Part shown: piece after piece, positions 55,099-63,042 of the stretch | Layout: the number at the start of each line of letters is the position of its first letter | How positions within the stretch are numbered: position 1 is the first letter of the stretch | Assembly (NCBI RefSeq): GCF_017313765.1 | Contig: NZ_JAFLNC010000001.1 | Span: 186,001 to 250,000, forward strand | Source of the DNA: Sneathiella sedimenti | GTDB lineage: Bacteria; Pseudomonadota; Alphaproteobacteria; Sneathiellales; Sneathiellaceae | DNA length: 64,000 nucleotides | Reading direction: 5' to 3' | The notes under the pieces: generated by a model | What the model was told of the DNA's origin: nothing | The model's input: the letters and a program-made list of their open reading frames with translations, nothing else | Database searches by the model: none | Position numbers and translations under genes: made by a program

Positions 55099-56064
55099 AT
55101 GGCCGTATATACAGACATTTCCGAGGAAGAACTCGATGGGCTGCTGGATCAGTATGATCTGGGTCAGGCGCTTTCCTGCAAAGGAATCGCGGAAGGTGTC
55201 GAGAACTCCAATTACCTTCTTCACACTGAGGCTGGATACTACATTCTCACTCTTTATGAGAAACGGGTAAGTGAGGAAGACCTGCCCTTTTTTCTTGGCC
55301 TGATGGAGCATCTGGAGACGGGTGGCTTTATGTCACCCAGGCCGATTGCTGCGAAAGATGGTGCCAGCCTGAAAAAAGTCGCCGGACGACCTGCCGCGAT
55401 TATTGAGTTTCTGGACGGTCGCTCTATCAAGCGGGTAACGCCTCAGCATTGTACGCTTCTGGGACAGGCTCTGGCGCGCCTCCATACGATCGGTAGTGAT
55501 TTCAAAATGACACGGGCCAATACGTTATCCCTGTCAAGCTGGCGACCTCTCTACGAGGCCTGCCTTAAAAGTGACGACAACACCCTGAACACCCAACTTT
55601 TTCCGGAAATTGAATCGGAAATCACTTTTCTTGAAAGCCATTGGCCAGCTGATCTGCCAAGCGGGGTTATCCATGCGGATCTGTTCCCGGATAACATATT
55701 TTTCCTGAAGGACAAGGTAAGCGGCGTCATTGACTATTATTTCGCCTGCAATGACTATTTCGCTTATGATCTCGCGATCTGCGTGAATGCGTGGTGTTTT
55801 GAGAATGACGGCAGCTTCAACATCACGAAAGCGCGCAAGTTGTTAAACGGCTATCGGGATGTTCGCGCCTTTTCAAAGAAGGAGCTCGAGTTTCTACCGC
55901 TTCTATGCCGCGGCGCGGCGGTGCGCTTTCTTCTGACCCGGCTTTACGATTGGCTCAACCAGGTTGACGGTGCACTTGTTAGGCCAAAGGACCCGTTAGA
56001 ATATCTGAAAAAACTGCAGTTTCATCAAGCCGTAAAAAATGTCGCGGCTTACGGTCTCGATTGA
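55099..56064 (+). CDS. thrB: Homoserine kinase (type II, aminoglycoside-phosphotransferase fold)
   Basis: 321-residue kinase of the threonine pathway: phosphorylates homoserine. It has the APH/choline-kinase fold: GVENSNYLLHTEAG and YILTLYEKR in the N-lobe, catalytic HADLFPDNIFF (about 192-202) and the Mg-binding GVIDYYFACND. It is not the GHMP-type ThrB of E. coli. The gene starts two bases after the ispH stop, so they are co-translated. thrC, the next enzyme in the pathway, lies at 61540 on the other strand. Confidence 0.94.
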   Translation: MAVYTDISEEELDGLLDQYDLGQALSCKGIAEGVENSNYLLHTEAGYYILTLYEKRVSEEDLPFFLGLMEHLETGGFMSPRPIAAKDGASLKKVAGRPAAIIEFLDGRSIKRVTPQHCTLLGQALARLHTIGSDFKMTRANTLSLSSWRPLYEACLKSDDNTLNTQLFPEIESEITFLESHWPADLPSGVIHADLFPDNIFFLKDKVSGVIDYYFACNDYFAYDLAICVNAWCFENDGSFNITKARKLLNGYRDVRAFSKKELEFLPLLCRGAAVRFLLTRLYDWLNQVDGALVRPKDPLEYLKKLQFHQAVKNVAAYGLD

Positions 56065-56079
56065 GTATAATTTCTGAAA

Positions 56080-56799
56080 CTAGTCGAACAGAGAATCAAT
56101 TTCTTCCTGTGAGATTTCGTGGCCTTCCGGACGTGGGCCGCTCAATTCAACATCCTCATCATACTGCTGCGCCAGTTCGACGGCGTCCAGCTCTTGAAGC
56201 TCTTCTTCGCCGCCTAGTATATCGATCATCTTGCTGATGCGCTCATCGACGAAGCTTAGAGTAGCAACCACCTTGGATATTCTCTGTCCGGTAACATCCT
56301 GAAAGTTGCAGGCCTCGTAGATCTTCATAACAGCATTGCTTATGACTTCAATACTTTCAACTTCTTCAGGGGAACCGGCGTGAAGCTGAAGGCTCTCGCT
56401 TTTATCTTCAATCGACTCCACCGCTTCGAGAATGGCGTTGGTTGCATTCTCAGTATCTCCGACAACAGCATCAAGCTGATCGGTCACTGAATTGATTTTC
56501 TGGCCATTCTTTGACGAGCTCAGCGACGCGATTTCACGACGGGTTTCGAGAATAACATCCGAGAGTTTTTGTAGCTCCTGACGCAGTTTTTCGAGTTCTT
56601 GCGTCGCCTTTACCTCCCTATTATCTTCTTTTGGGACGATCATCTCTTCGTCCTGACCCAGCTGAACTTTTATATCTTTGAGGGCATCGATAATTTCATG
56701 GTACTGAGAATCCGTCATTCCTCCGCCAGTGGAAACAGGGCCTCTTGAGACACCTGTGGCAAATTGCTTTATTTCTGCGGAGAATAACTTTTTCTGCAT
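56080..56799 (-). CDS. cheZ: CheZ-like CheY-P phosphatase
   Basis: 239 residues, mainly helical. The hallmark AVMKIYEACNFQDVTGQRI (about 156-174) contains the catalytic Gln of CheZ, which dephosphorylates CheY-P. Upstream are long helices of the coiled-coil bundle (65-155). The C-terminal ISQEEIDSLFD resembles the FliM/CheZ CheY-binding tail. No other chemotaxis gene is in the window, so it is an orphan locus. Length fits alphaproteobacterial CheZ. It is convergent with thrB (15 bases) and divergent from rnhA. Confidence 0.85.
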   Translation of the reverse strand: MQKKLFSAEIKQFATGVSRGPVSTGGGMTDSQYHEIIDALKDIKVQLGQDEEMIVPKEDNREVKATQELEKLRQELQKLSDVILETRREIASLSSSKNGQKINSVTDQLDAVVGDTENATNAILEAVESIEDKSESLQLHAGSPEEVESIEVISNAVMKIYEACNFQDVTGQRISKVVATLSFVDERISKMIDILGGEEELQELDAVELAQQYDEDVELSGPRPEGHEISQEEIDSLFD

Positions 56800-56875
56800 C
56801 TTCCTAACCCAGACCTGTATTTTTAATTCTTAGAATGGGCAAAGCCCTTGTGCGCAGTAAAGTGTCAGAAATGCG

Positions 56876-56890
56876 CTAACATTAAGTTAA
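56876..56890 (-). promoter_or_regulatory. CtrA-like site upstream of cheZ
   Basis: The minus strand reads TTAA-CTTAATG-TTAG, one base away from the CtrA consensus TTAA-N7-TTAA, 77 bases before the cheZ start and 98 bases from the divergent rnhA. Chemotaxis genes are common CtrA targets. AT-rich sequence makes chance matches likely. Confidence 0.3.
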
Positions 56891-56987
56891 AAATACATTA
56901 TTTCCGAAATTTGCCGACACAGGTCATTCATGCTAATAGCCGGACGTATGAAACGGTCGCGTATTTTTATGGTTCAGGAGCTTGTTT

Positions 56988-57431
56988 ATGTCAGAGGATA
57001 TTGTTGTGATTTACACGGACGGCGCCTGTTCAGGAAACCCGGGACCGGGAGGTTGGGGAGCTCTTCTACAATATAAAGGCAAAACAAAAGAACTTTGCGG
57101 CGGAGAAGCTGAGACAACAAACAATCGGATGGAGTTGACCGCCGCTATCGAAGCGATCAATTCGCTTAAGCGCCGTTCTACGGTCGAGTTACATACGGAC
57201 AGCACCTATGTAAAGGACGGTATTACAAAATGGATGGCTGGATGGAAGAAAAACGGTTGGAAAACGGCCGCCCGAAAACCTGTAAAGAACAAGGATCTTT
57301 GGCTTTTGCTCGATGAGGCAATATCACATCACCAGATCAGCTGGAAATGGGTCAAGGGCCATGCAGGTGACCCCGGAAACGAAAAGGCGGACGAACTCGC
57401 TAATGATGGGATGAAAAAATTCAAGCGCTGA
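56988..57431 (+). CDS. rnhA: Ribonuclease HI
   Basis: 147-residue endonuclease that cuts the RNA strand of RNA-DNA hybrids. The catalytic D-E-D-D set is visible: [35 protein letters not shown] and [18 protein letters not shown] 56988 has AGGAG seven bases upstream; the TTG two codons earlier is too close to it. The gene ends 70 bases before the convergent peroxiredoxin gene. With rnhB at 37540 both RNase H types are present. Confidence 0.97.
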   Translation: MSEDIVVIYTDGACSGNPGPGGWGALLQYKGKTKELCGGEAETTNNRMELTAAIEAINSLKRRSTVELHTDSTYVKDGITKWMAGWKKNGWKTAARKPVKNKDLWLLLDEAISHHQISWKWVKGHAGDPGNEKADELANDGMKKFKR

Positions 57432-57459
57432 CACGCTCGGATTTCGCCCTGTGGCGATA

Positions 57460-57489
57460 ATGGGGACGGCAGGTAAATGCCCTCCCCAT
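57460..57489. terminator. Stem-loop between rnhA and the peroxiredoxin gene
   Basis: ATGGGGACGGCA (57460-57471) pairs with TGCCCTCCCCAT (57478-57489) over 12 positions with one C-C mismatch; the loop is six bases. It lies between two convergent genes, so it probably stops transcription from both sides, although no U-run is present. Confidence 0.6.
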
Positions 57490-57501
57490 CGAGAAAACTG
57501 A

Positions 57502-57981
57502 TCAGAACTGGCCCAGCAAGGTTTCCGCGTCGGATACTTCAAATCCACCCGTTTCTTCCAGGTTCAGTTGCGTGACAACACCATCATCAACGAGCATGGA
57601 ATAACGCCGGGAACGAACCCCAAGCCCGGCACCGGAAGCATCGAACTCAACGCCAATCGCTTTCGTAAACGCGGCATTCGGATCCGCGACCATTTTAATG
57701 CTGCCGGCATTGTGATCTTTGCCCCACGCGGCCATCACGAAAGGGTCATTTACGGAAAGGCAAACGATATCGTTCACGCCTTTTGCCGTCAAATTCGCTG
57801 CATTATCCACAAAGCCAGGCAGATGCTTTGCCGAGCAGGTAGGTGTATATGCGCCGGGTACTGCAAACAACGCTACTTTTTTGCCGCTAAAAAGATCCGC
57901 CGTCGAAACTTTGCTCGGCCCCTTTTCAGTCATCATCATTAATTCAGCATTTGGAAGTTTGTCACCAACTGATATCGTCAT
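57502..57981 (-). CDS. Peroxiredoxin (Prx5/AhpE-like)
   Basis: 159-residue thiol peroxidase. The peroxidatic Cys is in VPGAYTPTCSAKHLPGFV (C49; TxxC motif with a conserved Pro-Gly-Ala-Thr/Tyr loop), and the Arg that activates it lies in LGVRSRRYSML. The sequence resembles the redoxin/Prx5 group, whose members use glutaredoxin or glutathione. It protects the cytoplasm from peroxides. It lies just downstream of an inverted repeat shared with rnhA; the nearest gene upstream on the same strand is a DsbD-N-like protein 102 bases away. Confidence 0.92.
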   Translation of the reverse strand: MTISVGDKLPNAELMMMTEKGPSKVSTADLFSGKKVALFAVPGAYTPTCSAKHLPGFVDNAANLTAKGVNDIVCLSVNDPFVMAAWGKDHNAGSIKMVADPNAAFTKAIGVEFDASGAGLGVRSRRYSMLVDDGVVTQLNLEETGGFEVSDAETLLGQF

Positions 57982-58083
57982 TTCTGTTCCCTATTCTTTA
58001 GTAGTCGCGTTATTTCGCCAGAAGATCTTAACATAATGATGCAGGCGAAAATAAAAAGCTCCAATTACATCAACACGGCATTT

Positions 58084-58929
58084 TTAATCGACGCGAAGAT
58101 GTTTCTCCCCTGCCATGCCATTATCAAAGATTGTAACGATGATATCCTGGCCCGCCATACGATCAGATTTCGCGGGAAGATGACCGTCAAGTTCAAAGAC
58201 AGCCTGCGTTCGGTCTCCAGTCAGCGACGAGGAAACCAGATCGAAATAGGCGCCGTCCTTTCCCTCGACAATGATGGAGGGGTCTTCGAATGGCCGTACC
58301 GCCGAGACTGTAACGGTGAACCGACGGTCACCTTTACTGTTTGCATCAACTTCCTTCAGGGCGACTCCGTCTGCACCGATTTCGCCCGGTACCCGGCTGG
58401 AAAATATCTCAATAATAGACGCCTCTCCGGTAGGTCCGGCATTTCGTGCGTCAAGCGAAAGGGTAAAATCATGTGCATAGGGAATGCAGACATCTTCGCA
58501 AATTCCGAGTTGAACACGAAGTTTCAGGTGAAGCGGGTATCCGACTTCCTGCAGCGCAATATCAATGGGAAAGACAACTTCATCGTGATACCCCCAACTT
58601 GAAAAGCCATAGGCCTCGAATTGTTCCGGTAACGGCCAGGATATCTTCGCCGATTTTAAATTTTCGGATCCACTCCAGTCCAGTTGTGGGGGAATGCCCG
58701 TATCCCCCGGACTGCGCCAATAGGTTTTCCAGCCTGGCGCCAACTTAATCTGGAGCCCGATGCGAAGAGAATCGAGTCCCTTCACCCCATCGACGCTTGA
58801 GATCAATCGAAGGCTTGATTGGTCCGTCTTTATCCAGTTAGATGCCGTCTCGGTACTTCGCGATATGCCCGCGTCGAACGCAAATACGGCAAGAAAAGTG
58901 CAGAAATACCCAAATCTCAACAATCTCAT
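58084..58929 (-). CDS. Exported DsbD N-terminal-domain-like protein
   Basis: 281 residues. A signal peptide (about 1-25) precedes a beta-rich domain of the DsbC/DsbD-N type: LRIGLQIKLAPGWKTYWRSPGDTG, SWPLPEQFEAYGFSSWGYHDEVVFPID and the Cys pair LGICEDVCIPY (about 143-153). Full-length DsbD/ScsB proteins continue into an eight-helix membrane part and a thioredoxin domain; here the protein stops after a second beta domain (190-281). It probably receives or donates electrons in the periplasm or acts in copper handling; the partner is not seen in the window. Confidence 0.8.
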   Translation of the reverse strand: MRLLRFGYFCTFLAVFAFDAGISRSTETASNWIKTDQSSLRLISSVDGVKGLDSLRIGLQIKLAPGWKTYWRSPGDTGIPPQLDWSGSENLKSAKISWPLPEQFEAYGFSSWGYHDEVVFPIDIALQEVGYPLHLKLRVQLGICEDVCIPYAHDFTLSLDARNAGPTGEASIIEIFSSRVPGEIGADGVALKEVDANSKGDRRFTVTVSAVRPFEDPSIIVEGKDGAYFDLVSSSLTGDRTQAVFELDGHLPAKSDRMAGQDIIVTIFDNGMAGEKHLRVD

Positions 58930-59064
58930 TCTGAATTAGCTTTCAGTTTTACAATGGATTATTCACCACATATATAAAACAATATTAAGGGTTGGTATGT
59001 CACAATCACGTCATGAAGACATTCAACGGCTGGGATTCTTTTTAAGCAGATACATATTTATATT

Positions 59065-59640
59065 ATGACCGCAAATAAAATTGATACAGGCTATTTGAAT
59101 GGAAAACTCCTGGTTGCGATGCCAAGCATGGGTGATCCTCGTTTTAAGAAAGCCGTCATTCTGCTTTGCGCCCATTCAGAATCGGGCGCTATGGGCATCC
59201 TGCTCAATCGCTCCCTCGAAGCCCTGAGCTTCGAGGACTTGCTTGAACAGCTTGAGATTCCGAAAGCGGAGGAAGCTCGTCATATAAAGATCCATTTTGG
59301 CGGCCCCGTGGATACCGAGCGAGGTTTTGTTGTCCACTCCACCGACCTTCTTTATGACACCACTCTAGTCATTGGCGATGATATGGCGCTCACGGCGACA
59401 ATTGATATGCTGAAAACCATTGCCGGTGGTAGCGGACCCGAAAGCAGCTTCCTCGCCCTTGGGTATTCCGGATGGGGACCGGGGCAGCTTGAACAGGAAA
59501 TCCAGGAAAATGGATGGCTTGTCGTTGACCCGGACACAAATATCGTCTTTGGCTCGGAGCTGGGTACCAAGTGGGAAGTTGCGATTAACAAGCTTGGCGT
59601 TGACCCCGCCCTCCTGTCAGGCGATATCGGGCACGCTTGA
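59065..59640 (+). CDS. YqgE/AlgH-family protein (UPF0301, DUF179)
   Basis: 191-residue conserved protein. Family features: YLNGKLLVAMPSMGDPRF (about 9-26), CAHSESGAMGILLNRSL, GGPVDTERGFVVHS (about 79-92) and LGYSGWGPGQLEQEI. The structure is a beta-sandwich with unknown function; AlgH affects alginate regulation in Pseudomonas. No clear ribosome-binding site is in front of ATG 59065. It ends nine bases before the convergent acetyltransferase gene and is divergent from the DsbD-N-like gene over 135 bases. Confidence 0.92.
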   Translation: MTANKIDTGYLNGKLLVAMPSMGDPRFKKAVILLCAHSESGAMGILLNRSLEALSFEDLLEQLEIPKAEEARHIKIHFGGPVDTERGFVVHSTDLLYDTTLVIGDDMALTATIDMLKTIAGGSGPESSFLALGYSGWGPGQLEQEIQENGWLVVDPDTNIVFGSELGTKWEVAINKLGVDPALLSGDIGHA

Positions 59641-59649
59641 TTTTGAGCG

Positions 59650-60255
59650 CTATTTTGGTGGAACCGGGTCCGAGTTCAGAATCGCATACAGCAGATGATC
59701 ATGCCAGACGCCATTGATGCACAAATATTCGCGTGCCAACCCTTCTTTCGTAAAACCAACCTTTTCCAGCAGCCGCGAGCTTGGAATATTTGACGGCAGG
59801 CAGGCCGCCTCTACACGGCGCAAGCCAAACTCATCAAACAGGGCTGGTATAAGACCACATAGCGCTTCATACATATAGCCTTGTCGCGCGTGGCGTTGTC
59901 CGGTCCAATATCCAAGTGTACCCGTTTGCGCGACACCGCGACGGATATTGCCAAGTGTGATGCCGCCGATTAAGTCGTGATTTTCCTGGTTGAAGATGAA
60001 AAATGCCTGCCCCAGGTCATCTTTTACCTCCCGCGCGTATCTTCTAAGTCGTGCCCGAAAATTCGCCTTGGAGAGAGAATCGATTGTCCAGATTGGCTCC
60101 CAGGGAACAAGGAAATCGCGGCTATCTGACCGCAATTCCGCCCACGCTTCCCAATCCGATAGTTTCGGCGGCCGCAGCACCAGTCGCTCAGTCACCACCC
60201 GGGGTCCGCTTCCCAACAATGACAACTTTTCCAACACGCGACGCAGACCTCCCAA
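59650..60255 (-). CDS. GNAT-family N-acetyltransferase (RimJ-like)
   Basis: 201 residues. GNAT elements: ERLVLRPPKLSDWEAWAELR, GGITLGNIRRGVAQTGTLGYW, the acetyl-CoA loop RHARQGYMYEAL (about 121-132) and EAACLPSNIPSSRLLEKVGFTKEG (about 148-171). It resembles the RimJ/RimL type that acetylates ribosomal-protein N-termini or small amines; the substrate is unknown. It lies eleven bases behind the M16 peptidase gene, making a thrC-M16-GNAT operon. Confidence 0.88.
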   Translation of the reverse strand: MGGLRRVLEKLSLLGSGPRVVTERLVLRPPKLSDWEAWAELRSDSRDFLVPWEPIWTIDSLSKANFRARLRRYAREVKDDLGQAFFIFNQENHDLIGGITLGNIRRGVAQTGTLGYWTGQRHARQGYMYEALCGLIPALFDEFGLRRVEAACLPSNIPSSRLLEKVGFTKEGLAREYLCINGVWHDHLLYAILNSDPVPPK

Positions 60256-60266
60256 GCGTATCCTAC

Positions 60267-61526
60267 CTAACTGAATTTTGCCGCGATCTGTTCAAACGAA
60301 TCAAGGTTTTTCAAAGGACCGAGAGTTGCAATACTGGGAGTAACCCCAAAAAACAGTTTTCCAGCGAGATTCTGGGTATCGGCGACGGTTACGGCATCGA
60401 TACTTTCGGAAATTTCCGATGTCGACAGGACCCGACCATAAATCAGCATTTGCCGAGCATGAGCCTCTGATCGTGAGGCCGGGCTTTCCATACCCATCAG
60501 AAGAGAGGATTTCAGTTGCGCCTTGGCGCGCTCAACCTCGGCAAGCTCTATACCCTCGCTTGTCCGCAGCAGTTCGTCGGTCAGCATATGGCTCAACTCT
60601 TTTATATGATCTTCCCCCGTTCCCGCGTAAACGGAAAAAGTCCCGGTATCAGCGTAGGAAGTGGAAAAACTAAACACCGAGTAGCACAGCCCCCGCTTCT
60701 CCCGGATTTCCTGAAATAGTCGCGACGACATGCCGCCACCGAGCAGTCCTGAAAGAACTTGCGCTGCATAATAGTCGTCGTCCGAATAGGAAACTCCCGG
60801 CACCGAGAGGGCATAGTGGACCTGTTCAAGATCCCGCTCTTCACGATACTCGCCACCCGAATAATGAGCAGGCGCCATACCGGTTTCCCCGGTCGTGGCC
60901 AACCCGTCAAAGGCCTTCTCCGCGAGGGCAACTATCGCATCATGATCAACCGCGCCTGACGCGCTCAACACCATTTTGGGCGCCAGATAATGGCTTTTCA
61001 TATAACCGGCAATCATCGATCGGTCGAATCCACGCACTTTCCCGACAGTCCCGAGGATAGAACGCCCAATAGGTTGATCCGGATAGGAAACTTCCTGCAG
61101 GTGGTCAAATATAATATCGTCAGGCGTGTCGTACGTCTGGCCGATTTCCTGAACAATCACCTCTTTTTCACGAATGATTTCCGTTTGATCAAAGCTGGAA
61201 TGGAGCAAAATGTCACCCAGAATATCGACAGCAAGCGGCACATCGTCTTTCAGGATTCTGGCAAAATAAGCGGTCTGATCCCGACTTGTATAGGCGTTCA
61301 AATGCCCGCCGACCGATTCAACCAGCTCAGCGATCTGAAGCGCGCTCCGTCGGGCTGTACCTTTGAATGCCATATGCTCAAGCACATGGGAAATCCCGTT
61401 TTCCTCTTTTGTTTCATGGCGGGCCCCGGCGTCGACCCAAACTCCCACGGCGGCCGTTTCCAGACCCGGCATGGGATCAGAAATGACGCGCAAGCCATTC
61501 ATGAGAGTAGTTACTTTAACGTCCAT
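60267..61526 (-). CDS. M16-family zinc peptidase (mitochondrial processing peptidase-like)
   Basis: 419-residue metallopeptidase. The inverted zinc motif HxxEH is intact: ISHVLEHMAFKGT (47-51), with the third ligand Glu about 76 residues further (EKEVIVQEI). The glycine-rich substrate loop LLGGGMSSRLFQEIREKRGLCYSVFS (about 263-288) is present. Alphaproteobacterial homologues are the presumed ancestors of the mitochondrial processing peptidase. It probably degrades peptides; the partner subunit, if any, is not in the window. GGAAG precedes the ATG. It is 13 bases behind thrC. Confidence 0.93.
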   Translation of the reverse strand: MDVKVTTLMNGLRVISDPMPGLETAAVGVWVDAGARHETKEENGISHVLEHMAFKGTARRSALQIAELVESVGGHLNAYTSRDQTAYFARILKDDVPLAVDILGDILLHSSFDQTEIIREKEVIVQEIGQTYDTPDDIIFDHLQEVSYPDQPIGRSILGTVGKVRGFDRSMIAGYMKSHYLAPKMVLSASGAVDHDAIVALAEKAFDGLATTGETGMAPAHYSGGEYREERDLEQVHYALSVPGVSYSDDDYYAAQVLSGLLGGGMSSRLFQEIREKRGLCYSVFSFSTSYADTGTFSVYAGTGEDHIKELSHMLTDELLRTSEGIELAEVERAKAQLKSSLLMGMESPASRSEAHARQMLIYGRVLSTSEISESIDAVTVADTQNLAGKLFFGVTPSIATLGPLKNLDSFEQIAAKFS

Positions 61527-61539
61527 AAATTCTTCCGTT

Positions 61540-62940
61540 CTAGGCGGCGCTCAAAATGCGCGCACGCTCCTTAATATAGGATTTTATTGTTCCAATATCA
61601 TTTGGCAAATCGACAAGCCGTTCTTCCCGCTCGAACAGGTCGGCCATATGTTTTGGCAACTCGGGACGCTCCCCCGTCGCTTTTTCCACTGCATCGGGGA
61701 ACTTCGCCGGATGCGCTGTCGAGAGAGTCACAAGAGGGACATCCGTATTTTTACGGCAGCTTTCCCCGACGGCTAGTCCAACTGCCGTATGAGGATCCAC
61801 CAGCTTTGCACTGTCGTCCAATGTCCGTCGGATAGTGGCAAGGGTTTCTTCCTCGTCGCAGCGACCGGCAGCGAAGATGCCCTCATTCAACAGGGACATG
61901 TTGACCGAAAAGCCCCCTTCGCTGTCGAGCTTACCCATCAAATCAGCAATCGCATCGCCGTCCCTGCCATACAGATCCGCCAGAAATCGTTCGAAATTGC
62001 TGGAAACCTGAATATCCATGCTCGGGCTGATCGTCGGATCGACGCCGGATTTCCTATATTCACCGCTGTTGAAAAAGCGGGACAGAATATCGTTACGATT
62101 GGTCGCGACAATTAACTGCTCAATCGGCAGTCCCATCCTGCTGGCAGCATACCCGGCATAGACATCGCCGAAATTCCCGCTGGGAACCGAGAAGGAGATG
62201 GACCGCGAGGGCGCCCCGAGGCTGACACCGACAGTGAAATAATAGACAATCTGGGCCATAACTCGCGCCCAATTGATTGAGTTAACGGCAGAAACCGCCA
62301 GACTGTCGCGGAACTCATGATCGTTGAACATGGCCTTGACCATGGCCTGACAATCATCGAAGTCGCCTTCTACGGCGATGTTGTGAACATTTGCATCCAG
62401 TACCGTTGTCATCTGTCGGCGCTGTACTTCTGATACCCTGCCCTTGGGATGGAGAATAAAAATATCCACCGCTTCCCTGCCCCGGCAAGCCTCGATCGCC
62501 GCAGACCCGGTATCCCCCGAGGTGGCGCCGACAATCGTCACGCGTTTTCCTTCCCGCGCGAGCAGATGGTCATATAAGAGGCCAAGAAGCTGTAGCGCCA
62601 CATCCTTAAAGGCAAGGGTTGGGCCGTGATAAAGCTCCATCAGGAATTCATTGCTACCGAGTTGGCTCACGGGCACAACGGCTTTATGGGCAAACCCCGC
62701 ATAAGCCTTCTCCGTCATCTTCCGGAAATCGGCTGCGTCTATGCTGTCTCCCAGGAACGGTTGAAGCAGGAATGCCGCCGCTTCCGCATAAGACATGCCG
62801 GCCAGGCCTTCAATATCCTCCCTTGAAAATTGCGGCCAGCTTTCGGGCAGGTAGAGACCACCATCCCGCGCCAGGCCGGTCAGGACGACTTCCTCAAAAT
62901 TCAAAACCGGTGCTTTACCGCGTGTGCTGATATATCGCAC
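61540..62940 (-). CDS. thrC: Threonine synthase
   Basis: 466-residue PLP enzyme that converts O-phosphohomoserine to threonine. The PLP Lys is in HGPTLAFKDVALQLL (about 112), with TSGDTGSAAIEA and the phosphate-binding SVPSGNFGDVYAGY. The start is GTG 62940 with GAGGAG seven bases upstream; the protein then begins VRYISTRGKAPVLNFEE, as in other family members. The open frame reaches 28 residues further with no support. It precedes the M16 and GNAT genes in one operon, a common alphaproteobacterial arrangement. Confidence 0.96.
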   Translation of the reverse strand: MRYISTRGKAPVLNFEEVVLTGLARDGGLYLPESWPQFSREDIEGLAGMSYAEAAAFLLQPFLGDSIDAADFRKMTEKAYAGFAHKAVVPVSQLGSNEFLMELYHGPTLAFKDVALQLLGLLYDHLLAREGKRVTIVGATSGDTGSAAIEACRGREAVDIFILHPKGRVSEVQRRQMTTVLDANVHNIAVEGDFDDCQAMVKAMFNDHEFRDSLAVSAVNSINWARVMAQIVYYFTVGVSLGAPSRSISFSVPSGNFGDVYAGYAASRMGLPIEQLIVATNRNDILSRFFNSGEYRKSGVDPTISPSMDIQVSSNFERFLADLYGRDGDAIADLMGKLDSEGGFSVNMSLLNEGIFAAGRCDEEETLATIRRTLDDSAKLVDPHTAVGLAVGESCRKNTDVPLVTLSTAHPAKFPDAVEKATGERPELPKHMADLFEREERLVDLPNDIGTIKSYIKERARILSAA

Positions 62941-63042
62941 TTTCTCACTCCTCGGACGGAACAAATGGCGGGTGAGAGTAACCATATGCAGGGCATATGT
63001 GCAAGCCCGGATATACCCGCTCACCCCTTCGCCTAAAATAGT

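Noticed and set aside
58036-58602. 188-codon open frame on the plus strand
   Set aside because: It runs antisense to the DsbD-N-like gene, has no family features, and the minus-strand frame has a signal peptide and conserved Cys pair.
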